Below, in pieces: positions 14,622 to 22,549 of a DNA stretch of 64,000 nucleotides; position 1 is the stretch's first letter, and every line of letters begins with the position of its first letter. The stretch is from NCBI RefSeq assembly GCF_025464955.1, contig NZ_JAODNM010000097.1, positions 1-64,000 of the forward strand, in the 5' to 3' direction. The DNA comes from Amycolatopsis sp. (GTDB lineage Bacteria > Actinomycetota > Actinomycetes > Mycobacteriales > Pseudonocardiaceae). Under the pieces are notes generated by a model that was not told where the DNA came from, ran no database searches, and saw only the letters and a list, made by a program, of their open reading frames with translations. Made by a program: the position numbers and the translations under genes.

Positions 14622-15782
14622 TCAGTTTTCGAGCAGCAGGGCGCGGGCCGCTCGGAGTTCTCTCGGCATGTTCCAGCCCAGCACGCCGACCAGCCGATCC
14701 TGACGGCGGAACTGCGCGACGAATCTGCGCTCGACCGGTTTTCCTTGGCACACCGTCATTTCCGCGTCCTGCGGGAAGATCCCGTATGCCTGGATCTTGG
14801 CGTCGAACTGGTCGGTCCAGAAGTACGGGACCGGGTCGAACGGGGTGGCCGCGCCGAGCAGGTTGCGCGCGGCCGCTCCGGCCTGCTCGGCGGCGTTCAT
14901 GCGGTGCTCGACGCGCACATGAACGCCGTATCGCGGGTTGAGAACGCGGGCGACGTCACCGGCGGCGTAGACGCCCGGGGCGCTTTGGCAGGTCGAATCG
15001 CACAGCACTCCATCGTCCAGCGGAAGACCGCTGGACAGCAGCCAGCCGGTCGACGGGACCGAGCCGATAGCGATCAGGACGACGTCGGTCTCGATCGTCG
15101 AGCCGTCGGTCAATTCGACGCCGGTGACTTGCCTGTCGCCGAGCAGGCGCGAGACGCCGATACCGGTTCGCAGAGTGACACCGTGTTCGCGGTGCAGATC
15201 GCCGACCCAGCCCCCGAGCTCATCGCCGAACTGGCGTGACAGCGGGGTGGGCGCCGGGTCGAGCAACGTGACGTTCAGGCCGAGCGTACGAGCCGCCGCC
15301 GCGGCTTCGGTTCCGAGGAACCCCGCGCCAACGATGACGACGGACGACGCCGAGGTGAGATCGGCGCGCAAGGCGAGCGCGTCGTCGAGGGTGCGCAGGA
15401 CGTGGACGCCGCCGAGGTGGTGACCGGCGGCGAGCCGGCGCGGCCGTACCCCGGTGGCGATGAGCAGTCCGTCGTAGGCCAGCGATTCCCCAGTGGACAG
15501 GGCCACCGAGTGGGCGCCGAGGTCGAGGCTGGTGGCGGTGACGCCGAGCCGCAGGTCGATGTCGAGTTCTTTGTACGCCGTTTCGCTCCGGAACACGGTG
15601 CGTTCCGGCTCCCACGTGCCCAGCAGGACCTGTTTGGACAGTGGTGGCCGGTCGTACGGCAGGTGGGACTCGTCGCCGACCAGGGTGATTGTCCCGGCGA
15701 ACCCTTCGCGGCGCAGGGTGTCGGCGGCGGTCATCCCCGCGGCTGATGCGCCGGCCACGACGATCCGGTCGAGTCCGCTCAT
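14622..15782 (-). CDS. FAD-dependent NAD(P)H-ferredoxin reductase
   Basis: This 386-aa flavoprotein of the putidaredoxin/rubredoxin reductase type supplies electrons to the adjacent ferredoxin and P450. The FAD motif is VVAGASAAGMTAADTLR (slightly unusual GASAAG) at residues 7-25. The NAD(P) motif is VVIVGAGFLGTEAAAAA near residue 148, and the second FAD motif GVYAAGDVARV lies near 270. It overlaps the ferredoxin gene by 4 bp, so the two are translationally coupled. The C-terminal domain (FWTDQFDAKIQAYG) is normal for the family. Confidence 0.93.
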   Translation of the reverse strand: MSGLDRIVVAGASAAGMTAADTLRREGFAGTITLVGDESHLPYDRPPLSKQVLLGTWEPERTVFRSETAYKELDIDLRLGVTATSLDLGAHSVALSTGESLAYDGLLIATGVRPRRLAAGHHLGGVHVLRTLDDALALRADLTSASSVVIVGAGFLGTEAAAAARTLGLNVTLLDPAPTPLSRQFGDELGGWVGDLHREHGVTLRTGIGVSRLLGDRQVTGVELTDGSTIETDVVLIAIGSVPSTGWLLSSGLPLDDGVLCDSTCQSAPGVYAAGDVARVLNPRYGVHVRVEHRMNAAEQAGAAARNLLGAATPFDPVPYFWTDQFDAKIQAYGIFPQDAEMTVCQGKPVERRFVAQFRRQDRLVGVLGWNMPRELRAARALLLEN

Positions 15783-15976
15783 GACTCGGTCAGCCGGATG
15801 GCCAGCGCGGGGCAGCGCGTCGCGGCGTCACGAGTCGCGGTGTGGAGTTCGGTAGGCGGTTCATTGTCCAGCAGTAGGACAATTCCGTCGTCGTCGCGCT
15901 GGTCGAAGACCTCGGGTGCGGACAGGACGCATTGGCCCGCGCCCACGCAGGCCTGTTCGTCGATGCTCACGTGCAT
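15779..15976 (-). CDS. 3Fe-4S-type ferredoxin (P450 partner)
   Basis: This 65-aa ferredoxin has Cys residues in CVGAGQC and RCPALAI. It therefore has three cluster ligands (CxxxxxC...C), with Gly/Ala where a fourth Cys would be, as in Streptomyces SoyB/SuaB ferredoxins that bind 3Fe-4S. It lies between the P450 (33 bp gap) and the reductase (4-bp overlap), giving a complete three-component monooxygenase operon. Confidence 0.93.
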   Translation of the reverse strand: MHVSIDEQACVGAGQCVLSAPEVFDQRDDDGIVLLLDNEPPTELHTATRDAATRCPALAIRLTES

Positions 15977-16009
15977 GGTCGGTCTCTCCTGGGGATCGCG
16001 GTGTCGGTC

Positions 16010-17239
16010 TCAGGCCTGGGTGTCCCACGTGACGGGGAGTTCGCGCACCCCGTAGACAAGGGTGTCGTTCTTGAAGCGGAGTTCGCCCAGCGGCACCGCG
16101 AGCTTGAGGCTCGGGATCCGCCGGAACAGCGTGGACAGCACGAGTTCGAGTTCCAGCCTGGCCAGCTGCTGCCCGAGGCACTGGTGCGCGCCGTAGCCGA
16201 ACCCGAGGTGCGCCGACGCCGCGCGGGTCACGTCGACCTGGTCGGCGTCGGGAAACACCGCTACGTCGCGGTTTCCGGCGGACAGCGCCACGACCAGCCA
16301 GTCGCCCGCGTGCAGGGTTTCCTCGCTGAGCGGGATGTCCTCGGTGACATAGCGGAGCAAGCCGAACTGCAGGACCGAGAGGTAGCGCAGCATCTCCTCG
16401 ACGGCCGACGGCATCAGGCCGGGATCTTCGCGCAGCAGCTGGAGCTGCTCGGGGTTGCTGAGCAAGGTCGCGACGCTGAGCGCGATGGTATTGGCCGTGG
16501 TCTCGTGGCCCGCGATCAGCAGCGAGACCCCGACGGAAACCAATTCCGGCACGGTCATCGGACTGCCCGCGGCCGCGGCCCGCTGGATGAGCCTGGAAAG
16601 CAGGTCGTCGGCAGGGGTGGCCATCTTCGCCACGACGAGCTCGCGGAGGAACCCCTGGATTTCGCCGACGGACGCCATCAGCGTGTCGTAGGGCACGTCG
16701 GTCGCGGTGAGCACGTTGCTGTGCTGCTGGAAGCGGTCTCGCTGGGCGTAGGGGACGCCGAGGAGTTCGCAGATCACCAGCGACGGGATCGGCAAGGCCA
16801 GCGCCTCGACCAGGTCGACCGGTCCGGGTCCGGCGAGCATCTTGTCGAGGTGGTCGTCGATGAGTCCCTGGAGGTACGGGCGCAGCGCCTGCATGCGCTT
16901 GACGGTGAATTCACTGGTCAGCAGCCGGCGCAGCTGGGTGTGCTGGTCGCCGTCGGTCTGCAGGATCGACCGGATGTCGGGCACGTCGTCGAGGTCGGCG
17001 TTGGGGACGACGTGCATCGAGGGCGCGCGCCGCGAGCTCAGCCGCGGGTCTGCGAGCACGGTCCGCGCGTCGTCGTAGCGGGTCACCAGCCACGCGTCGA
17101 CCCCTGCGGGACAGGACACGCGGGCGATCGGGTCCGTCTCGCGGTATTCGGTGTAGCCGGTGGCGGGATCGAACGGGCATTCGGCGGACCGGGCCGTCGG
17201 GAAGTCCCCGGTGGCCGGTTTCGCGGGGGATGCGGGCAT
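16010..17239 (-). CDS. Cytochrome P450
   Basis: This 409-aa soluble bacterial P450 has the I-helix AGHETTANT (near residue 235), the ExxR in EEMLRYL, and the heme loop FGYGAHQCLGQQLARLEL with the axial Cys near 352. The N-terminus FDPATGYTEYRETDPIARVS resembles CYP105/CYP107-like enzymes. With the adjacent ferredoxin and reductase it forms a self-contained oxygenase. It is followed by these genes and preceded by an SDR in one minus-strand operon under a MarR-type double operator. The substrate is unknown. On the opposite strand a 443-aa frame is only a shadow. Confidence 0.95.
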   Translation of the reverse strand: MPASPAKPATGDFPTARSAECPFDPATGYTEYRETDPIARVSCPAGVDAWLVTRYDDARTVLADPRLSSRRAPSMHVVPNADLDDVPDIRSILQTDGDQHTQLRRLLTSEFTVKRMQALRPYLQGLIDDHLDKMLAGPGPVDLVEALALPIPSLVICELLGVPYAQRDRFQQHSNVLTATDVPYDTLMASVGEIQGFLRELVVAKMATPADDLLSRLIQRAAAAGSPMTVPELVSVGVSLLIAGHETTANTIALSVATLLSNPEQLQLLREDPGLMPSAVEEMLRYLSVLQFGLLRYVTEDIPLSEETLHAGDWLVVALSAGNRDVAVFPDADQVDVTRAASAHLGFGYGAHQCLGQQLARLELELVLSTLFRRIPSLKLAVPLGELRFKNDTLVYGVRELPVTWDTQA

Positions 17240-17269
17240 GACTGTGTCTCCTGGAAAGAGTGAGGCGGG

Positions 17270-18160
17270 CTAGCGAGCGGAGGACAGGATTCCCTCGAGG
17301 AGGGCGGCCGTGGTGTTCCACAGTTCGGCCTGGATTTCCTTGCCGCGTCCGGGTTCCGGGCAGACGAGGGGTTTGGCGTCCTTGACGGAGAGATAGCCGC
17401 CGGTGACGGTGGCGAGGGCGGGATCGGTGGCGAGCCGCACTATGATTTCGGCGCCTCGGCGGGGATCGCCGACCCGCAGGGTCTTGAGGATTCTTTCGAG
17501 TACTCCGGCCAGCGGCAGTTCCCGGCCGAGGCCGCTGGTGTTGAACCCGGGATCGCAGCAGTTCACCGTGACGCCGGTGCCTGCCAGGCGCCTGCCGAGT
17601 TCCTGGGTGAACATGATGTCCATCAGTTTCGATCGGCCGTAGAGGGCCGAGGATTCGCGCCGGTTGTAGTCGGCGGTGGCGGTGAGGTCGCGAGCGGGGT
17701 CGAGGGTTCCGGCGTGCTGGGCGGCTTCGGACGCGACGTTGACGACCCGCACCGGAGCCGATGGCGACGCCGAGGCGACGAGTTTGTCGCGCAGGGTCGT
17801 GGTGAGCACCCAGGGGGCGAGGTAGTTCACGGCGGTCATCTCGGCGAAACCGTCTTGGGTGACACGCTGGGAAAACGCGTGCAGTCCGGCGTTGTTGATC
17901 AGGAGGTCGATCCGGTCGTAGAGCGCCTCGATCTCCTTGCCCGCTCGCTGGACGCCGCGCAACGAAGTCAGGTCGGCGATGAACGCGTCGACGGGGGTCC
18001 CCGGGGCGACCGCTTCGATCTCCTGGCGCAAAGCGTCTGCTTTCGCCGCACTTCGGGCGACGATGCCCAGGTGCACGCGGCGCTGGGCGAGGTCGAGGGC
18101 GACGAGCCTGCCGAGGCCGTTGGTGGCGCCGGTGAGGATGACGACCGGTCGGGGGTTCAT
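17270..18160 (-). CDS. Short-chain dehydrogenase/reductase
   Basis: This 296-aa SDR starts at ATG 18160 with GGAGAAG upstream. Motifs are TGATNGLG (residues 9-16), NNAG (near 88) and the catalytic ALYGRSKL (Tyr/Lys near 172/176). It belongs to the retinol-dehydrogenase-like group. A Cys in NCCDPGFNTSG follows the active site. It is the first gene of the SDR-P450-Fd-FdR operon, 30 bp upstream of the P450. A C-terminal fragment of a close paralogue lies at 28703-28999. Control by the divergent MarR regulator is inferred from the operators. Confidence 0.92.
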   Translation of the reverse strand: MNPRPVVILTGATNGLGRLVALDLAQRRVHLGIVARSAAKADALRQEIEAVAPGTPVDAFIADLTSLRGVQRAGKEIEALYDRIDLLINNAGLHAFSQRVTQDGFAEMTAVNYLAPWVLTTTLRDKLVASASPSAPVRVVNVASEAAQHAGTLDPARDLTATADYNRRESSALYGRSKLMDIMFTQELGRRLAGTGVTVNCCDPGFNTSGLGRELPLAGVLERILKTLRVGDPRRGAEIIVRLATDPALATVTGGYLSVKDAKPLVCPEPGRGKEIQAELWNTTAALLEGILSSAR

Positions 18161-18186
18161 GGGGCTTCTCCACTCGGCATTATTGA

Positions 18187-18225
18187 TGAGGTACCTCAGT
18201 ACTCTAGCATCACTGAGGTACCTCA
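18187..18225. promoter_or_regulatory. Double palindromic operator TGAGGTACCTCA x2
   Basis: Two perfect 12-bp palindromes (18187-18198 and 18214-18225), 27 bp centre to centre, lie between the divergent SDR operon and MarR gene 1. The whole segment is itself an inverted repeat flanked by GATGAGG/CCTCATC. This is a typical MarR-family target, and the same core occurs before MarR gene 2. Confidence 0.85.
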
Positions 18226-18256
18226 TCACTCTGATCAACGCGAAAGGGTGACATCC

Positions 18257-18706
18257 ATGGGTGGTCACAGCGAAGCGGGCCGGATCGGGCTGAGGTACCT
18301 GACCTCGGCGTATCGCGTGCGCAAAGGCGTCGACGAGGGCATGGTCGCCAGCGGTCTCTCACTCGCGCGAGCGAAGGTGCTGGAGGTACTCGAGCGGAGG
18401 GGACCGCTCCGGCAGGGTGAGCTGGCCGACGAACTCGGTCTCGCGGCCAGATCGGTCACCCAAGCCGTGGAAGGGCTGGCGCGAGACGGTTTCCTCGATC
18501 GGCTGCCGGACTCCGCGGACGGCCGGGTGAAGGTCGTGCGCCTGACCACCCGAGGATCGGCGGCACTGACCGCGGCCTGGGCCGCGGGTCAGCACGCGTT
18601 CGAGGAGATCTTCGGCGCGCTCGGACCTCAGCGGCTGGCCGAACTGGACGAACTGCTCGGCGCCGTGGAGACCGCCGTGGCATCCCAGGTGCGCAGACGC
18701 TCGTGA
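18257..18706 (+). CDS. MarR family regulator (copy 1)
   Basis: This is a 149-aa winged-helix regulator starting at ATG 18257. The HTH spans LRQGELADELGLAARSVTQA and the wing is DRLPDSADGRVKVVRLT. It is divergent from the SDR-P450 operon, and two TGAGGTACCTCA operators lie between them. It probably represses both directions. It is about half identical to MarR copy 2 (18709-19143), which ends head-on 2 bp away. The GCTGAGGTACCTGAC inside its own coding start is a partial operator match. Confidence 0.92.
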   Translation: MGGHSEAGRIGLRYLTSAYRVRKGVDEGMVASGLSLARAKVLEVLERRGPLRQGELADELGLAARSVTQAVEGLARDGFLDRLPDSADGRVKVVRLTTRGSAALTAAWAAGQHAFEEIFGALGPQRLAELDELLGAVETAVASQVRRRS

Positions 18707-18708
18707 GG

Positions 18709-19143
18709 TCAGTTCTCCGTCGTCGCGGTGTCGACGAGGGTGAGCAGTGCGTCCAGACTCGCCAGCTGTTTCCGGTCGAGGGTGCCGAAAATGCGCTGGA
18801 GCACTTGGTTTCCCGTGTCGGTGCTCGCCGCGAGGGCGGCGGCTCCCTCCTCGGTGAGCCTGACGAGTTTGGCGCGGCCGTCGGCCGGGTCCGGCGTGCG
18901 CTCGACCAGTCCGTCCCGCTCCAGCCCCTCGACGGCCTGCGTGATCGAGCGCTGAGCCAAGCCCAGTTCCTGGGCCAGCGACGTCTGCCGGATCGCTGCC
19001 GTCCGCTCCAGCACCTGCAGGGCCTTCGCGCGCGCGAGCGACAAACCGCTGGCGGTCATGTGCTCGTCGAGCACCTTGCGCACGCGGAAGGCCACCGACA
19101 GGTAGCGCAGGCCCACCTGCTCGGGTCCGGCGTCCTTGGCCAC
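18709..19143 (-). CDS. MarR family regulator (copy 2)
   Basis: This 144-aa paralogue of the convergent copy 1 has RQTSLAQELGLAQRSITQAV and RTPDPADGRAKLVRLTEEG. Both copies share VGLRYLSVAFRVRK-type N-termini and SGLSLARAKALQVLE. An upstream palindrome (19197-19216) with core TGAGGTGCCTCA suggests that it binds the same DNA word. Having two similar repressors with one operator type implies cross-regulation or a recent duplication. Confidence 0.92.
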   Translation of the reverse strand: MAKDAGPEQVGLRYLSVAFRVRKVLDEHMTASGLSLARAKALQVLERTAAIRQTSLAQELGLAQRSITQAVEGLERDGLVERTPDPADGRAKLVRLTEEGAAALAASTDTGNQVLQRIFGTLDRKQLASLDALLTLVDTATTEN

Positions 19144-19196
19144 GATGACTTACTCCACTGGCTGCGCGGATGACGAGGGAACACCGCGATCCTACG

Positions 19197-19216
19197 CTGA
19201 TGAGGTGCCTCATCAG
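19197..19216. promoter_or_regulatory. Palindromic operator upstream of MarR copy 2
   Basis: CTGATGAGGTGCCTCATCAG is palindromic except for the central pair. It differs from the copy-1 operator core (TGAGGTACCTCA) by one base and sits about 55 bp upstream of the start of MarR copy 2. It probably serves auto-repression. Confidence 0.8.
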
Positions 19217-19576
19217 GGGTAGACCCCAGGAGCGGCGACACCCTGCCGGTCGACGCTGTCGCCTTCCCGAAGTGCGCTCTCGTGCCGGGGCCGACGGGCG
19301 TGATAGACGAAAGCGGGCGGCACGTTCGCGATCACGGTCCGTCCGGCGACGACCTCCTCGAAACGACGGCCGAGCAGCCGCCGGAAACGGCGAGCAGGCG
19401 AAGAACCGCGGACCCACGCATACCCGAAGGTGGTGAACACACCGCCGGGAGCCAACACGGTACCGATGGAATCGAGTAAGGCTTCCTGCACCTGAACCGG
19501 AAACGCGACCCACGGCAGACCGCTCACGATCAGATCCGCTGAACACCCCGGTACCGGGCCCGAGTTCGACCACCAC
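19213..19576 (-). pseudogene. SAM-dependent methyltransferase remnant (phospholipid N-methyltransferase-like)
   Basis: The minus strand starts with motif I (VVELGPGTGVF at 19576). In another frame it then jumps to SADLIVSGLPWVAFP, VLAPGGVFTTFGYAWVRGSS and GRTVIANVPPAFVYHARRP, the C-terminal part of PmtA/rRNA-dimethylase-like enzymes. The region between motif I and the SGLPW motif is deleted with a frame change. It is a degraded gene. Confidence 0.7.
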
Positions 19577-19585
19577 CGGGTCTTC

Positions 19586-19822
19586 ATGGAATCGCTGCCC
19601 ACTCCGCCTGTGCGCCGGGAACGTCTACTGGAACTCGTCGACCGATACGGGGCCGATACGACCAAGGCCGCTATGCACAAGCAGATGAACGACGCCGAGC
19701 GCAAACTGCGAGCGAAGCTGGAGCAGATTCCGGACGGTACGTGGTCCGCGGCAAGCCACCAGGAGCAGAGCGGCACCGGCGACCGCAACGGCAGGCTCGA
19801 CATCGCGCGGGTCGGTGCCTAG
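19586..19822 (+). pseudogene. Hydantoinase B/oxoprolinase fragment
   Basis: RERLLELVDRYGADTTKAAM and ERKLRAKLEQIPDGTW match a conserved internal segment of N-methylhydantoinase B-type proteins (normally over 500 aa). Only about 45 residues are recognisable, and after that the frame loses similarity. It is therefore an internal gene scrap, again showing the rearranged nature of the island. Confidence 0.55.
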
Positions 19823-19962
19823 GAACCGGACATGGCCGGGCTGCGGCAGCGGCGACTGGGTACCGTGCCGTACATCGCCGTCGACCCGTTCGGCCACCGC
19901 CTGGCCGACGCCGAAGCCGTGACGCTCGAGGACCTCGCCGGGGAGATATCGGGGAACGACGG

Positions 19963-20397
19963 TCAACCGGTGCGCCGAGCGGATGAGGCTCGACGTGAGG
20001 CAGGGTCGGAGAAAATGACTTTGGTCGGCGCGATTCGGATGACGACCCGGACGGCATTGGGACCGTCGAAAGTGTACGGTTCGCCGCTATAGCGCTGGCT
20101 GAGTTCCTGTATCAACTCGGCGCCGCCCTCTGTCGTAACGGTCGCGGTGCCCTGGATCGAGACATAGACGTGTGGCTGCTCCTTGGGGAAAACCAGCAGA
20201 CCGACCCACGGGTCTCGGATGACGTCCCGATACTTGCGCCGGTCCGTGGTCGTGGAAATCAGCACGTCATTGCCGTCGGTCTTGACCCAGACAACCGAGA
20301 GCAGCGGTTGACCGTTCTTATCCGACGTCGCCAACGTGGCGTACTCGGGCGCGTCGATCACCGCTCGTGCCCGTTCCGGAAGTACCGCCATAGTCAT
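19963..20397 (-). CDS. PPOX-class (F420-dependent-type) oxidoreductase
   Basis: This is a 144-aa pyridoxamine-5'-phosphate-oxidase-fold protein. ATLATSDKNGQPLLSVVWVK, then STTTDRRKYRDVIRDPWVGL and YVSIQGTATVTTEGG, are typical of the actinobacterial FDOR-B/PPOX F420-type family, which uses F420, FMN or heme-related cofactors. The start ATG 20397 is preceded by AGAGAGAGAAA. The C-terminal tail after IFSDP is Arg/Ser-rich and may have been altered by the junction beyond it. The substrate is unknown. Confidence 0.87.
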   Translation of the reverse strand: MTMAVLPERARAVIDAPEYATLATSDKNGQPLLSVVWVKTDGNDVLISTTTDRRKYRDVIRDPWVGLLVFPKEQPHVYVSIQGTATVTTEGGAELIQELSQRYSGEPYTFDGPNAVRVVIRIAPTKVIFSDPASRRASSARRTG

Positions 20398-20437
20398 TTT
20401 CTCTCTCTTGAGTACAGGCCAGTGCCGAAGAACCCAG

Positions 20438-21241
20438 TTACAAGTACCAGGAATCGACGTGATCCTTGTTGTGCCGCATCCATTCGGCGGCGGCGTCTAC
20501 CGGGGAACGGCCCAGTCGTGAGATCGCGTGGTCCAGCTCGGTCACCACGGTGTTGCCAAGCCGCATCCGGGTGAGCGCCGTGCGGGTGACGGAGTCCAGG
20601 TGCCCGGCGGCGTCCTTTCGGATCAACAACGTGGCGGCGTCCTTGCCACGCAGGAGGCTGTGCGGCTCGGCGAGTGCGCGAATCCGATAGACGTGGTGCA
20701 GGTGCTGGGGTTCCCAGAGCGGGACGACCACCCAGCGCCGGTCGGCGACCCCTGATTCGAACGCCGATTCGCACTCGGCCTGAGAGCCGTTACGGAATTC
20801 GTATCCCCACTCGTCGAGCCGGTACTTCTTGACGATCTCGCGAGAGAAACGGCTGATGCCCGCACCAGGGCCGATACCCTGGATGAGTTTGACCATCTCG
20901 TGGGCGATTTCGGGACGGGCCAAGTCCGCGACCGAGCTCACTAACTCGGCGGGAACATAGTCCGGCACACCCCACAACGCGAACGGCTCGTACAACGCGC
21001 CGAGCTTGATCACCTCGTCCTTGAACGGTTCAAGATATTCCCCGTGACTACCCGGCAGCCACGCCGACACCAGCAGGTCCAGCTCTCCCGAACCGAGCGA
21101 CGCGAACAGGTCCACGTGCGGCGCGGTGATCTGTTCTGTGCGATAGCCGGCCAGCCGGAGTACTTCTTGGACGACCCCGGAGGCGGCATGATGAAAGCTC
21201 AGATCAATGGTGCCGACCCGCAGGACCGGTTCGGCGTTCAT
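20438..21241 (-). CDS. Glycine-betaine/choline-type (OpuAC) substrate-binding protein without a signal peptide
   Basis: This 267-aa protein has an OpuAC-like fold: VLRVGTIDLSFHHAASGVVQ, DLFASLGSGELDLLVSAWLP and WVVVPLWEPQHLHHVYRI, with aromatic residues that would cage a quaternary amine. It starts at ATG 21241, overlapping the isomerase gene by 4 bp. No signal peptide or lipobox is visible and no permease or ATPase gene is nearby. It may therefore be a cytoplasmic ligand sensor or an enzyme-like derivative rather than a transport component. The upstream extension of the track ORF lies inside the isomerase gene. Confidence 0.8.
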   Translation of the reverse strand: MNAEPVLRVGTIDLSFHHAASGVVQEVLRLAGYRTEQITAPHVDLFASLGSGELDLLVSAWLPGSHGEYLEPFKDEVIKLGALYEPFALWGVPDYVPAELVSSVADLARPEIAHEMVKLIQGIGPGAGISRFSREIVKKYRLDEWGYEFRNGSQAECESAFESGVADRRWVVVPLWEPQHLHHVYRIRALAEPHSLLRGKDAATLLIRKDAAGHLDSVTRTALTRMRLGNTVVTELDHAISRLGRSPVDAAAEWMRHNKDHVDSWYL

Positions 21242-22128
21242 GCCTTGTCCAGGTGTCGCCGCAGGTTCTCGGCGCTGTTCTTGACGAACAAGTCGTAGGT
21301 TTCGTCGGGCAGCACGCCTGAGCCGTGGTCGACGATCCACTTCCGCATTCCCGCGCTGAGCCCTTCGTCGCTACCCGCCTCTGCCATCTGCAGCAGCCCC
21401 GCGGGACTGCGGTCCATAGCGGGCATGAACTCCACAGACAGCCAGCCGTCGTAACCGATACCGGCGAGCTCACGGAGCAACCGCTCCCAGTCGACACTGC
21501 CCTGCCCTGGCGGCATGCGGTTGTTCTCGGCGACATGGAAGTTCGCCAGCAGGCTGCCGGTCTCGCGGATCGCGGCCGCCCAGTCGGTCTCCTCGATACA
21601 CATGTGGAAGATGTCGAGGCAAACCCCAGTGTCCCCGCCGACAGTGGCGGCCAGCGCGAGCGCCTGGTCCGCGCGGTTGATCAGATGGGTCTCGAATCGG
21701 TTGAGGGGTTCGATCGCGAGCCGCACGCCGGCAGTGGCCGCGTGGTCTCGGGCGACGGACAGCGCGTCGACCAGCCAGCTCCACTCGACCTCGGGCGCGG
21801 CCGAAGGGGTCACTTTCCCGACGGTGCCGGGAATCGTGACGAACGAACCGCCGAGCTCCGCGGTAAGTGTGATCGTCTCCAGCAGGTAGGTCAGGCCCGC
21901 CTCGCGGATGTAGGAGTCCTCGTGGAGCAAGTCGCGCCCACCGAGGAACAACGCGAGCGTCCCCGCGCACTCGATGCCGTGTTCAGCGAGCTGCCGGCGT
22001 GTCGTCTCCACATCGGTGGTGCGGGGTTCCGAAGCGAGCTCGACCCCGTCGTAACCCCACCGGGCGAGCCTCGCCAAGGTTTCGGTCAGGGGCTCGGGAC
22101 GCATCCAGTTATGCATGGACAAACGCAT
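21238..22128 (-). CDS. Sugar phosphate isomerase/epimerase-like TIM-barrel protein
   Basis: This 296-aa xylose-isomerase-like TIM barrel (AP endonuclease 2 family) starts at ATG 22128 with AAGGAG 8 nt upstream. Likely metal ligands are the Glu in LAIEPLNRFE, the Asp in VCLDIFHM, the His in ANFHVAEN and the late Glu in WLSVEFMPA, the order found in D-tagatose/psicose 3-epimerases and inosose dehydratases. It is coupled (ATGA) to the OpuAC-like gene and preceded by repeat copy B, whose stop is 66 bp upstream. The substrate is unknown. Confidence 0.87.
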   Translation of the reverse strand: MRLSMHNWMRPEPLTETLARLARWGYDGVELASEPRTTDVETTRRQLAEHGIECAGTLALFLGGRDLLHEDSYIREAGLTYLLETITLTAELGGSFVTIPGTVGKVTPSAAPEVEWSWLVDALSVARDHAATAGVRLAIEPLNRFETHLINRADQALALAATVGGDTGVCLDIFHMCIEETDWAAAIRETGSLLANFHVAENNRMPPGQGSVDWERLLRELAGIGYDGWLSVEFMPAMDRSPAGLLQMAEAGSDEGLSAGMRKWIVDHGSGVLPDETYDLFVKNSAENLRRHLDKA

Positions 22129-22194
22129 TTACACTCCTTGTTTTGCGTGAATTCACTGGGTCCCGGCCACTTTTTCGGTAACGACGGCAGCGGA

Positions 22195-22269
22195 TTACGG
22201 CCAATCCTGCCGATCAGGCCACCCGGTGTCCAACAGGTAATCATTCTCGTTCCGATAAGTATCCTGCAT
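22195..22269 (-). repeat. Dispersed element copy B / 24-codon ORF
   Basis: On the minus strand ATG 22269 opens MQDTYRNENDYLLDTG..., ending at TAA 22195. It is divergent from copy C with 60 bp between the ATGs, and it heads the isomerase-OpuAC operon. After the stop the homology to copy D continues (TAATCC-CTGC-GTCGTT), so the conserved unit is longer than the ORF. Confidence 0.75.
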
Positions 22270-22329
22270 GGCTGGGTAAGCGCGCTCCACCAGGGACGAC
22301 AGGCCTCCGGTCGCCCACTCGACGTCGCC

Positions 22330-22398
22330 ATGCAGGAAACTTATCGGAGTAAGAATTCTTACCTGTTGGACAGGACGCGACCCGGGCGGCATGATTGA
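22330..22398 (+). repeat. Dispersed element copy C / 22-codon ORF
   Basis: ATG 22330 opens MQETYRSKNSYLLDRT..., ending at TGA 22398. It contains the perfect palindrome GTAAGAATTCTTAC, which is only partly kept in copy D and lost in A and B. It heads the FAD oxidase-esterase-PEBP-hydrolase run. A further short frame (ATG 22432) fills part of the space before the oxidase. Confidence 0.75.
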
Positions 22399-22549
22399 TC
22401 GTTATCCGCCGGCGTCACCTCCGAACAGTCATGGCAATTCCGCAACTGGGAAAAACCCTAGATTTCACGTCACCCGACCTGAATGGCTCATCGGTGGTGG
22501 ACATCTATGTCGGTACCACTTGTTCCGCAGACCAGCGAAGGGAGACGAC

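Noticed and set aside
14622-17239. P450 operon as a full natural-product cluster
   Set aside because: No polyketide synthase, peptide synthetase or terpene synthase genes are nearby; only a redox operon is supported.
15932-17263. 443-aa plus-strand ORF
   Set aside because: Antisense shadow of the P450 gene; His/Arg/Gly-rich with no motif.
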